64,000 nt of DNA, taken from contig JADNRY010000087.1 in NCBI GenBank assembly GCA_015501585.1, positions 62,001 to 126,000 on the forward strand, in the 5' to 3' direction. A program made the position numbers and the translations under genes. Source of the stretch: Rhodocollybia butyracea (lineage: Eukaryota > Basidiomycota > Agaricomycetes > Agaricales > Omphalotaceae). Shown here one piece after another: positions 46,094 to 58,000 of the stretch (within the stretch, counting starts at the first letter, position 1; each line of letters starts with the position of its first letter). The notes under the pieces were generated by a model. The model was given only the letters and a program-made list of their open reading frames with translations, was not told where the DNA came from and did not search any database.

Positions 46094-49000
46094 CTACTTG
46101 GGCGTAAGCTTCCATAGCCCATCATACACATCTACCAAGTCTTCCTGCCGGGCTGCCTCCATAAATATACCAAGCTGCTCCACCGTTTGGTCATAACCAG
46201 GCGCAAGTTTCAACATAGCTTGTATCCTATCAATAGACAGCGAACCCAAGTTCTTGAGCATCCCTTCAATAAACTACATCGTTCACGGTGTCAGCCATCT
46301 CGAAACCCTGGGAAGGATACAACATACTTTCCAATAAACTCTCATCTGCTCAGCTTGTTGTTGCTGAACGCTTGGCGCTGAGGGTAGCTCCATTGCAGCA
46401 TTGGAGACTAACAAAGGAATGAGATCATGGATTATAAACAGTGATAAAATTACCGGTTCTTGCTTCTCTAGGCGTGGACGTTTCCGCCACTTCGAGGAGT
46501 TTGAACGTGTTCTCCCCCTCTTCCTTGAGGATCCCCATGTCCACCCATGTCAAGAGCGCTTTGAGAGCTGCTGCTTTATCGACTGACGAGCCAACTTTGG
46601 CGATCAGGTCATCCATTGACCAAACATCTGCAGAAATAAGCATGCTGCAGGATCCGTACTAACAGCACTGACCTTGCTCAGAGAACAGCTCGATGAAAGC
46701 GGCCTCCAACGGTGGAACGTCCGTCTCGATGGTCCGATCTTCTAAATGCAATTCCAAATGCACAGTCCCAAGGTGCGGTAGCCAGCGAAGCTTCTTGTCC
46801 GGTTTGAAGGTTGAGAACTCTTTCGCATACTCTTCTTGTAATCTAACAAACGATTGAGCACACAAACGCCCACATCCAAAATCACTCACGCGCGGAATTG
46901 TCCGGGCATGACGATTTCCGTTGCTTCAAGCATAGGCCAGAAATGCTTGGATATGATTGTGGGATGAATGATAGACTGAAAAGAATCAAGGTGTTGATTC
47001 TTGAAAGGGCATAAGACGAAGGACTCGGACATACTGTCTTCTGAGACTGAACGTGCCCGTCGATACGTTTCGAGTCCGTCATATCTTTCAGCATCACTTC
47101 ACAGACTTGCAGAGCAGCCTCTCCGAAGCGAATCTTCAAAATCTCAATATTCCGACGCTGGAAAGGAAGAAAAAAAAAATCAGACAGAGTTGACCACGAC
47201 CAAAAGCAATCTTACCTCCTTCTCCACCTTTTCAGCGTTATCATCAGTAATAGCGAGCAAGCGCTGAGCCAAAAGAACTTGTAATTCTTTGACGAATAGG
47301 TCTTTGGAATCATAGATGCTAACGAGGGTACTGATAACGTCGCTGGGCTTGTTTGCCCGAAAGTCTGTTGAATCATGTGAGACAACAAGGGAATTGGATT
47401 CAAAATAAATACTACGTACCTGGTCCAGCATCTACAGGCTCTGGCTCCCAATTTGGATCGGTATAATCTTCAAGTTCCGACTGCTGAAGAGGCTGTATGG
47501 GTTCGCTTTCGTCTACGAGGGAATCTCCACCATCATCATCACCAACGAGATTCGAAACTATACACCGGATGGTGTCAGGTCGCTCTCTGGTAGTACGGTA
47601 AAGTCAGTCGACTTGAACCAATTCATCAAAGTGGCGAAATACCGGAGGTATCGTCGAATGGGATCTGCTACTTTGAAAAGCAACACTCCAGGAGGATCCA
47701 CTATACGCAAACATTTTATCGTAGCCACATATTGCGATAGAATCAGCCGTGTATCTGCACCCGGATGCAGTAGTCGTTTGTGGTTGCTAAAGATCTCGTT
47801 AGTATCAATGGCTGGATCCCAACATTAACGTATTACGCTTTGCGCAAGGTGTGCACCAAGGCAGCACGTTGATCGACGCGAAGAAGACATTCCTATATCC
47901 CGGGTCAGTTTGTCTGCAGACTGCATGTGGAAGAGACCTACTTTCAGGTCTTGTAAAGCACCACTGGAATCAGGAAAGTCGATAATGATATCGAATATCT
48001 CTTTTGTCCTGCCAGGATTTAACAACGGTCAGGTTGAAGGAGTATGATTCAAGTACCGCAAGTCACAGAGAGTCTTGGCCATGTGAAAGTCGAACCTTGA
48101 GCCAACATTTTGCAGCATTGCTTTGGCATCGTCGGCTTAATAGAGATTGAAAAGTGTACCAGTGCAAAGGAGCATACTGCGTACCAGTGGTAGCGTTTCT
48201 TCCGTACATTAACAACATCCACGGCACAACTTTATCTGTCATCCACTTGCGCAATTCTGGAAGCATGGATTCCGACCACTGTCCGCTACAAGTCGCAATA
48301 ACATGAGCTTCGATGTGTTCATATCCTACACTGGCGATGATGTTTTCATATCTGTCGAGCAGGCCAAGAGTTTCAAACGCCTCCCACATCTTGACGTTGG
48401 GTTCCGGTGCAATTGCGTCTGGGTCGGTAGGTGGTAAAGTGGAGGCGCATAAGGCCTGAAAGCCACGAACAAAGGCCGGAGAGAGGATAGAGAACATATG
48501 TGTTTGGAATGATAGTACGAATGCGGATTGAAGAGTGGTACCGAGTCTGGTATGATTAGAGATGATTTTCAAGGAGGAGAGAAATTCAGACATACTCTTG
48601 CCTTGGAATCCATTTGTTGTACCATTGAAGAAGCCGAAATACGAGGTTCAGGATATGAGTTGTATCTAACGTGTTCTAGTTTCACGGTGAGTAGCAATCG
48701 CTGATAGATAGAAAAAGACAGCGGACGTACTTGATATTCGAGCGTATATTGATCGACTTCTTGTTTGATTACAGGGAAATGGTTCCTCATATCATCTGAA
48801 GAGCTTTAGCCGCAAAGACCGACGTGATCACGCGAGACATACCAAGAAAGGTCTCTAGAAGGATTGGCAAACGTCGACATTTGTTCAAAAGTTCAAAGGA
48901 TGCTTGGAAAGTGGCTTTATCTATAAACGATAAGAAACAGCAGTTGGATAACAAGGCAGGAGAGGCACCATATTGAGTCTGTGGATCTGGCTCATCCAGT

Positions 49001-49193
49001 CCTCTTGGGCGCATACATTCTCTAGCAATATTCCAAGCCTGAACCCAGGTCAGCTAGAAAGCGAAGATGGAGAAACGAGACGCGCCTGGCTAAAGTTCAG
49101 TAATCCCACGATTCCCGCTTCATTTTGGTTAAGTCGTGAAAACGATTCTTGCCATTTTGCAGCAACTTGTGCACGAAGGGCGTCGGTGGCCAT
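46094..49193 (-). CDS. APC2: Anaphase-promoting complex subunit 2 (cullin-like)
   Basis: ATG at 49193 (MATDALRAQVAAKWQESFSR), stop at 46094; roughly fifteen exons. The first intron is GTGGGA...TTTCTAG, joining NQNEAGI to LTWVQAWNIARECMRPRG. Later blocks: SLKIISNHTRLGTTLQSAFV, MWEAFETLGLLDRYENIIAS, DFRANKPSDVISTLVSIYDS, KDLFVKELQVLLAQRLLAIT, RRNIEILKIRFGEAALQVCE, VMLKDMTDSKRIDGHVQSQK (cullin homology), PIISKHFWPMLEATEIVMPG, KDKKLRWLPHLGTVHLEL-like segment, and the C-terminal APC2 winged helix: NLGSLSIDRIQAMLKLAPGY, DQTVEQLGIFMEAARQEDLV, ending GLWKLTPK. It scaffolds the APC/C with the RING subunit APC11 and drives ubiquitination at mitotic exit. No frame break was found in the parts checked. 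Confidence 0.93.
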
Positions 49194-49529
49194 TTGCTAG
49201 AATTACTAGGAAAATAGACTCATTTAAGCCTCTTGTACAAGTGGTAGTCGCGAAATGATCACGTGCGCTCGTGAATTAAGCGCCCTTTGAGCGGAGTATT
49301 GCTCGGCGGTACATAGGTATTACAAAAATACACCAAGTCTTGGCTCTACCAAAATTATCGCCTCGCTGTCACCTCAAGCATTTAATTCGGCTGCGAATAA
49401 CTGCGAATCTGCTGCGAACGATCAAGAAGAAATAACAACATATTGGGTAGCAACAATAGAATTAGAAGCTCTGGGCTTCATGATATGTACATGGAGAGAA
49501 TACATATGTGAAAAGTTGTCCAATACAGA

Positions 49530-49923
49530 TTAACAACACATCTCGCAAGGGCAGCCTTGAAAGAACGCAGCGTGTTAGCATTGAGGAAGAAACGTGGAGA
49601 AGAAAACGCACAGATAATGTCACCAAGGCAGTCGCAGCAACCTTCACAACACTCGCAGCAGAGGAAGCAGCCAATTATCCCCAGAAAACAGTCTTTTCCA
49701 GCACCAGCTCCTCGAAGACGGGAAACAAGACCGCCTTTATTGTGATTGTGCTTGCAAGCACCGTGTTCAACATCTTGACAGGATGGAGTAGAGGGAGCAT
49801 TCGATACGCCTAAGAAAACAAAATAAGTAAAGAAGTAAACAGAAGAAATTTGTCCTTACTCATTGCCTGAGCAGCTTGGGGCTGAGCATTCGAAGGAGCT
49901 TTGGCAGAAACGTTGGTGGACAT
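49530..49923 (-). CDS. Small cysteine-rich CYSTM-like tail protein
   Basis: Three exons (49860-49923, 49612-49809, 49530-49555) give 95 residues. Start MSTNVSAKAPSNAQPQAAQA; middle contains a Gly/Arg-rich spacer; end is GCFLCCECCEGCCDCLGDII followed over the last intron by CCPCEMCC. The dense Cys-rich, slightly hydrophobic C-terminus is like CYSTM proteins, which anchor to membranes and respond to stress in eukaryotes. The final exon is only 26 nt; without it the frame would run on into a non-conserved tail, so I chose the spliced model. A TATA box (TATAAAG on the minus strand) lies about 40 bp upstream. Confidence 0.85.
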
Positions 49924-51251
49924 GGCGGAGAGAAATGATGAATGTTAAACAACGAGGTCTGGCTTTATAGTTACCACTATTTATAGAATGACGTCATACA
50001 TATACAAAGCGCCCATGCCGCACCTTCACTGCTCCTCACAATATATAGTACGGGTAGTAATGACAAGACCGTAGCCACAAAATCTCGAGTTGAACAGCCA
50101 AACCCCAGTGCGCGCGCAGAATCAGATCAATATGCGATAGTAGTAACTGGTACTTTGGTGGTGTATTCCTGGTCGTACGGTAAGGCTGAGATCCACGAGA
50201 ATTCTGTATGTGCGGTTCTCGGATACCAGGGTCAGAAAATGAAAGATAAATCGTGTACTTACTTCAATGGTATCGGCAAACCTGATACGAGGTCGGACAA
50301 GAAAAAAACATATTATTTAGAGTCTAGCAACGGAGCAGTGGCGATAAGGGCGGGATTTCACCGATGGATGCGCCGTTGGCCCGTTGGGTCCCTGCGAAGA
50401 CTTCGGGAGGTGTGGATGGAGTATTGCAAAAGACGGTCCTTTACAGAGTTGAAGTTATTTACAGTCTTCGCCACCTACCGGCGGTATTAAGTTGATGAAA
50501 TCAATCGCGGCAGCCACTGTAGTCTGTTTCTGCTAATTCTAGGATCCAATGACAGAAGAGAATGTACGACGTGTTGTAACTAATCAGCTTTTAAGCCTTT
50601 TCCGGTGCAGTTGAAATCAGCTTTAGGCCTTTAATCCCGGAATACAGATCAACTGTCGATTTCTTGGAGCACCGTGTTCTTGCAGTTTCCGTATCAAGGA
50701 ACTCCCACATGGAAACTTGAGAGTTTGAGAGGGAGGGTCCGATGAAACCGCTGTTTGCTCCTTGCATTGCTCGTGGAGGTGCCAAAGGAGATACTATGAA
50801 ACTTGTCAATGTTAGTGGGAAATCCGAGTCTGGCCTCGTTCAAATGATAAGTAGATACACAAATTATGCTCCGATGACTTTTCCCCGATGCACATGTAGT
50901 ACAGCTTGCCACACCGCTTACTGCGGAGAGCTCGAAATCCACCTAGAAAGGAGACACAAATCTTGGTATACTACAAAGATAGGCAGGAATATTGTATTTA
51001 GTTTACTACACGCATCTTCACTCGAGAAAAAATCAAGGAATAATAACTACTACAAATCTGATATCGTTTCATGGCGGTACGAGATCAGGCTACCTTATAG
51101 TTATCGAGCAGCGCAGATCCTCGAGCGCCTGCACAGCCTCAGCCAGGGCGATGATTTCCGATTATGGCACTTCATTAATTATTCCTTTAAAAGATTTGCC
51201 AGTGAACACTTCTCCATTATTTTACTTCTCTTTCCTCCCACACCATCACAG
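49924..51251. other. Intergenic between divergent genes
   Basis: 1.3 kb with the promoters of the CYSTM-like gene and the Zn2Cys6 gene. The frame open from 50742 into the transcription factor start (51252) is in phase with it but has no recognisable content, so I did not use it as an N-terminal extension. Confidence 0.5.
49963..49969 (-). promoter_or_regulatory. TATA box of CYSTM-like gene
   Basis: Minus strand reads TATAAAG, about 40 bp upstream of the ATG at 49923; spacing fits a core promoter. Confidence 0.5.
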
Positions 51252-54200
51252 ATGGCCTCAGAAACGACCGGAAACGCGCCTCTCAAGAAAAGAAGGCTTC
51301 AAGGTTTATCCCTCTCTTCTGATACCACAAGCGATCGGCTAAAGTTTACTTCGAATCTCAAGGTGCATGCGATATATGCAGGCAGAAAAAGAGTGCTTTT
51401 GTTTTCATCTTTTAGTATCGAGACTTTTCCTGATGCCATATTCTAGTTCGCTGTAAGTTCACAGGCCAATATGTTCAACATTAGTTCAAACTCTATCCCA
51501 GGCGACTCGGCTAAAATGCCAGGAGGGATTTGTTCAAACTGCAGAGCTTTCGTGAGCCGATAATCTTTAGTTCTAGCTCTGCAAACGTTGAGCTTGAATC
51601 ATTAGGGCTCAGAGTGTACCCATCTGATGTTTTCTGCGAAGAAAGTAGGGATCTCATATGTCTACTGTTTCTTGGTTTCTTTACCACTCTTTCCCAGAAG
51701 AAAGACAAGGACCAACCTATGTTCGTGTTTCAATCGCGTCTTAATACTGTGTCCTAATGGAGAATTCACATCTGGCAGTCAAAGTATTCCATCACCTTCA
51801 CCAGTAAGTATTTGGTGATTTGTTCCACTTCGTTTCTAACCAGCAAATTCACGACAAGTCTATCCATGGAGATTTTGAATTTGCCAAGAGCAAAATATCC
51901 GACATTCTATCCATCTCCGCCACTTATAACCTACCAGATGATACCACATTGCTCCTTAAAACCCTCACCGAAATTGCATTGTATGCACGTTTTCTTGAAA
52001 ACGAACTCAAACAGAGCACTTCCAGTGCATACGCGTTAGCCGCAGCGCCCAGCACTACCGCAGATGATTTTGTAGTTACAGACGTTGAACTCGAAGCTAC
52101 TGATACCTTAAAACGATTGGAGCTACTTAGCGTAAGGGACAGCTTCTTCGGAAAGGAGTCACAGATGGCTTTCATAAAGGTGCGTTTTCAATATCATACC
52201 TATACGCACAGCCAGACTCTTATTGTATTCAGGAGGCAATTAATGTCAGGAAAGATCAACCTGGGACAGAAAAGATCCATCCGTCGAAGAGGCCCGAGTT
52301 CTGGGACACAAACACAGTACGTTACTGTGTACGTTCTCTGGGACATACCTTGTTAATGCACACTCTTGCAACTCAGTGGACAAAATTACATGAACCAACC
52401 CGAAATTGTGCACCTCTTGTGTTCCCAGAAGAAGACTTACTTTTGCAACTTGTCGATCTTTACTTTGAGCGACAAAACCTGTACTTTCCTTTCCTCCATA
52501 GACCGACCTTTGAACAGTCACTACTAAATGGCTTACACAAGGTGGATCGGGACTTTGGGGAGCTAGTCTTGTCGGTATGTGCTTTGGGTGCTAGGCACAC
52601 CTCTGATCCACGAGCCTTTGCGGAGGGGTCAACATCCCTGCACAGTCTTGGTTAGAAGTTCAACATTCCGTTTTTGTACGTTTTATCGACCTAGGACGAC
52701 ATAGGCTGGAAGTACATGGAACAGATCATTCTCCTGCAAGACGTAAATCACTCAAGTGCTTTGTATAGGGTACAAACAATTATTGTGCGTACATCGTGAA
52801 AACTAACGCTTATGTCACTATTGACGAGCTACTAGAATGCAATAATGTTTTTACAACCAACTTCCTTACCTGGAGCCTGCTGGAGTCTTTTAGGACTGGG
52901 AGTCAAGTTTGCCCAAGTGCGGGATTTTCTTTCTTCGCCCGACGATGATAAGGCCATGTCCTTGATCTCACTATTACTGTTCGCAGATTGTTGGTGCTCA
53001 TCGCCGTAATTTCGCTGGCCGAAAAGGATCTTTGGTCGGAGAACTATGGAAGAGGGCCTTCTGGTGTCTCGTGGTCATTGATACATTCATGTGCTCTTTC
53101 CTTGGTCGACCCAAGGCCACCAATCCTGCCGAGTGTGTTTTCCTTCTCGTAAGCTGTTACTATTCATGTCTGACTTGTTGTCGGTTGCTCTAGCTATGAC
53201 CTTGATTTTCCTCTCGCATGTGACGATGAGTATTGGTTGCACCCGGACCCTGAACAAGCTTTTAAGCAGCCAGCTGGTCGTCCATCGGTCATTTCGTTCT
53301 TCGTTCACTATCTTAAACTTCTCGACATTTTTGGACTCGCTCAACGTACTATAGTAAGTGGTCTTCAAGTTTACCTGTTATTCTCTGTTGCTTACGCATG
53401 GCTTCGCCCAGTACGCGGTGAAGAAACCGGAGCGTTGGGCTTCAAACACCGCATGGGATGAATCGATCGTGGTGGAACTTGACTCTGCTTTGAATACTTG
53501 GGTCGACACAATGCCTGATCATCGTTTGTAGTCCAGCGGTTCAATTAAACTGACATCTGATATTCTCCCGACTAGTACGATGGGATCCACATAGAGAGGA
53601 TGACTTGTTCTTTACTCAGAGTGCGACACTGTATGCGACACTGTACTGGTGAGTTCAGAACGTAGACTTTTGACTTCATTCTTATTATTCACAGGGTGCA
53701 TATTCAAATACACCGACCGTTTATCTCTTTGTCCAAGCAAGAGAAGGCTTCAAGCTTGTCATATTCATCGCTTGCTGTGTGTGTAAATGCTGCTCGTTCT
53801 TGTGCCAGATTGTTGGATAGACTACATGCGAGAGGTGGTAACCTTCCCATGCCGAATGTATGGGTACGTACAATAGTACTTTTCTTCTATTTGGCACCAA
53901 TATTGACTGGCGATATTTTGATCAGGCATCGCTTTTCATGTCGACGATCATTTTGCTTTTAAACTTGTGGAGTGGAAGGTATACCAGCACCCTTTTATGG
54001 TTCATTCTGCCTCTCACCAGGGTTTGACTCCACAGAAAGCTAGGACTGGCTACAGATCCAATTCGTGATATGCAAGACGTTAACAAATGCCTGGAGGCAC
54101 TGAGTGAATATGAATCGAGGTGCGTATAATTTTGTGAATAACCGTTAAAATTGCAAATGTTCTTCACCCAGGTGGCAGACCACTGGACGGATGCGGTACG

Positions 54201-54852
54201 TCTTTCTTGACGGTTAAGTGTTGCGCATGTTGAAAAATGTCCAGTGATATCATTATGGAACTCATTTCTGCAAGTAACATGGGTTCGCCCATGGCTGAAC
54301 ACCTAACTACGAAACGACGTCGCAGTCATGATGATGATACAGATAATGGAGAGAATCTTGACCCTTCCACCACATCCAGACATTCTATCCCAGGATCTAA
54401 CCCAAGCGGTATTCTATGTCCTCCATTAGAGTTTGGTCTCACAGAGATATCACCCTCCCTACCTTCTCCTTCAGTGTTGGACTTCAGTGGGCTGCCATTG
54501 CACTCGGAGGACCTTGGTAGACTGCCTGTGCATTGGATGGATAGTGTAGGCTCGCTCCCCACTGATTTCAATGCTCAAGCACAAGATCTTGGGTTGTATC
54601 CTCCGTTTGGGGAGGATTATCGGTACACGGACTTTAACTCAACTCCGTCGTCCTATGTTCAGCCAAACATATCCACTGTACTAGGTACGTTGTGTACTTT
54701 TTCATAGCTGAAGTCCAACGCTGATTTTAGTTTCTGAAGATGAAGGAACTCTGCAGACGTTAGCCTACAGCATACCAGGACCGGATCAGTGGACAGATTG
54801 GGGGGCATATATAGCGAGCGTTGATGAACTGCTGAACTTTTTGCGCTCTTGA
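51252..54852 (+). CDS. Zn2Cys6 transcription factor with fungal_trans domain
   Basis: ATG at 51252. Early exons: 51252-51303, 51363-51392, 51447-51452 (6 nt), 51502-51551 and 51606-51644. Joined they encode GACDICRQKKIRCDSAKMPG, then GICSNCRAFGSECTH: the six-Cys zinc cluster that binds DNA. Basic KKRR precedes it. After a short linker of uncertain joins comes FEFAKSKISDILSISATYNL, then EFWDTNTVRYCV and the fungal-specific transcription factor middle domain: FPEEDLLLQLVDLYFERQNL, YFPFLHRPTFEQSLLNGLHK, LSVCALGARHTSDPR, GELWKRAFWCLVVIDTFMC, VHIQIHRPFISLSKQEKAS. The C-terminus is acidic/Ser-rich and ends WTDWGAYIASVDELLNFLRS. Likely a regulator of carbon or secondary metabolism; its target is unknown. 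Introns number about fifteen. Confidence 0.92.
51447..51452 (+). other. 6-nt microexon in Zn2Cys6 cluster
   Basis: TTCGCT lies between introns 51393-51446 (GTGCTT...TTCTAG) and 51453-51501 (GTAAGT...CCCAG). Spliced, it turns AAA AAG A / TT CGC T / GC GAC into Lys-Lys-Ile-Arg-Cys-Asp. It provides Ile-Arg and the first base of the third zinc-ligand Cys codon. Confidence 0.8.
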
Positions 54853-55089
54853 TCTTCTAATATTCAGAGGAGCGACAAACACTTTCATCAAAGCTGTAGT
54901 TATCAAGGTTACTTGTAGGTTTGCTCTGGTCACAGGATTATGAGGCTCTCGTAAACTCGGACAGTCGCTGCGGCGCAATGTGTGTTGCGCGGGGCCTGGC
55001 TGTTCCTCAATGGGACCGCACCGGTTACTCCTTCCTTTTCATAACTCTCTCAAGTATCGACGACGTCCCACGTTCAACTCCAAGCATTA

Positions 55090-58000
55090 TCATCGACATA
55101 TTCTTTTCAAAATTGACATGGCCTCCTGCGCATCCTCGGAACACTCCCCTTTCTTCCCAAGGAAGCTCAATCCATCTAGCTTACTTTTAAGTTTGACTTG
55201 ATATCCTTCAGGCGTGCTGGAAAAACAGAACATCGAATCATATTCAATCTCTGTAGCAAGTATGGCGATGATTTCCGTACTGTGTGTAATAGGAATAACC
55301 TCGGCCGGTCAAGATTCGTGTCAATCGCGTAGGCAAGCCACACTTACCGCCTGTCTATTTCCAGCAGAGGCTTCGAGATTTGATCCCATAGCTCTTCACG
55401 GTCTGAAAATACTCGATGTATCATTCGCCGCATAGAGTGGATAGCTTGGCAGCGCATTTCCACCTACAAGGCCATTCCAGCGATTGAGGTAGCTGCCCTA
55501 GAATTGAGCACTCACTGGTACTTTGACTGAACTCGAATTTTCGGGCTCAACAGCTATATCCGGCAAATCAGGCTCAACTGCCGCTGCATTGGCTAGTAAG
55601 ATAAAAGATGACAATGGAACCAGTGGATCTCACAGATGGAAGGTATAGGTAATTCGTCTGAGAACTTGAGATTTTCAAGTTCGGAAGGAGGGAATGTACT
55701 GGCCTCCTGAGAGTCTCTGGTTATGCTTCGTTGCTTCGTGGGTTTTACTGGAACCAGAGAAGACGTAGTATTAGGCACATCTACTTTGAAAGGTGTTTTG
55801 AAAGGTGTTTTGAAAGGTGTTCTAAAAGGTTTAAGCAAGCTAGCCGCAGAATTATGAGGTCTAGTGACTTGAAAATACACAAAAATTTAGCTTAGCATAC
55901 TGTTATCGCAGAAGCCATTGCACTTGCACTTACCCAGAGGTTTACTGTATTCGGTTATCTTTGTTTTCTTTACTGCAACTTCATTGCGACCCATGTCAAC
56001 TACACGTTTGCCATTTTGGTTTGCGGAATAAGTGGGATCGGTGCTACTGTTTGTTTCAAAAGAGCGTGAAGGACGGGTAGTTGGAAGTTTTAGAGGTGTT
56101 TCACCGAGCTTTTCTTTCCGCCGTTTGGTCTTTTCGGGATATTTGCACACCTGAAAATTGTTATATCCGATGCTCCTTTGGGTGTGTGGCCTTCGACTTA
56201 CATCACACATCATATTGCAATGAGCTTTGACAACTTCCGGATTGTCGGCGTCAATATCTTCACCAAAGAAACGGCATATGGACTGTAACAACAGAATGTT
56301 ATCGCTATGCTTCCAACTCGTAAGCAAAGACTCATACGATATGTCGACACACATCTGTGTCTTCCGCATACATAGCGAGCTTAGAAATATATCAGTGTGT
56401 AGGTAACTTTTCCAAAGGAGGTGCGACTCACTCTGTCCAAGCTCAAGATAGACCGCTGACTCGGCGCAGGAGACTTCAAATCGTCGGCTTTCTTAACTCG
56501 ATCGGAGTGTGAGTCGGTGACCCAGCTTCTTACTTGACCAAAGTCATCGCGTGCTAAGAGAAGAGCGTGAGACAGCAATGGGAGCAGAATCAAAACTGAC
56601 AGTAGTAGAGGATGCATTTCGCCGGCTGCAGTATAGGAGGATGAATCCCGCTTCACTTCTAGTGACAGAGCATTCACTGAGCCATTTCTTCCTGCACGAC
56701 CTTGGTGTCGAGATTCGTTAGTAGTCCAAGCAGATAAGGTCCAAATGCCATATACCAGTCTCTTGGTAATATCCTGGTGGAACGAGTGGCTTAGAATACC
56801 AGAAATCGAATATATAGCTAACATACCTTCAAAACTCTTGGGGACGTCGTAGTGAATAATGTATCGGACATCACCCTTGTCAATTCCCAAACCAAAAGCA
56901 ATGGTCGCGACCACCTAGATCGAGATATATCATAGCTGGAACCGAAGCTTTGAGGTGACTCACCACATCCACGCCCCCGCTGTCCGATCCTCCAGAGATA
57001 GTCCATTCCTGGAAAGTCTTTGCGAGAGTGCCACTCCTAAACAGAAGCTTTCAGTACACAAACGTTGGGCTCAACTTAGAGGACTGACGCGATGCCTCGA
57101 TGGTAGGGTCGAGCAGCCAATCCCTTCGACCTAAGATAGCTGGACAGAGAATTGCATGTATTCTTGGTTCGACAGTATATAATTCCTTGCGAGAGAGATG
57201 AGCAGCGAACCACTCCAGTGAGCAATAGATGATACCACAGGAAACCTTTCCCCTTTTACGGTGAAGGCCACAGATATAGTCGCATATTTCTGCCATCTTT
57301 GATAGCTCGTTGGCAGAAGAAGCGTAGCGGACCTGGGAAGTGTTATCAGGATCTGTGCTCGTCAGTTATACAAGAGCAGTCACCTCGTAGTACAAGTTGG
57401 GTCGGTTGAAAGGATGTATCGCGCGGAAAAGGTCATGCTCCATGCGCAACGAACTAATGATATCGCGAGCGACACTGACGAATGGGAAAATCTATGAAGA
57501 TCCAAACTAAAGAAGCTATTGTCGTACCTTGGAGTGGCAGTTGCAGTGAGGGCCATGATGGGAACATCGGGAAACTTTTGTCGAAAAAGACCGATTTTAC
57601 GATATACCTATACCTCGCGAAAAGAATATTGTAGCCTCGTTCAGCACAGTCAACAGGAGCATACCTCGCGAAAGTCGTGACCCCATTCCTATGCGGTGCG
57701 CCAGGAGTCGTCAGATCAGGATCCAAGGCTTACTGGCACCACTTTACCGATATGCAGTGCGCCTGAAGTATAATAAGATTAAGTTGTTGTAACAATAGTA
57801 TTAATGGACACACCTCATCTACAACCAATCGATTCAGACATCCTGCTTCGTATACGACTGTAAGGAGTTTCACGAAGTCGTTTTGAGATAATCTTTCGGG
57901 AGTTGCTGAACACGAGTCAGCTAACGCTTCCCTTGCGTTGAGGGCAGCATACTATATAAAAGACGTATTTCTGGACGTCCTGATGCCAGCTCTTGATTGA

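Noticed and set aside
50742..51251. In-frame N-terminal extension of the Zn2Cys6 factor
   Set aside because: The frame is open but the peptide has no domain or biased content, and the ATG at 51252 just before the basic/zinc region is typical of the family.
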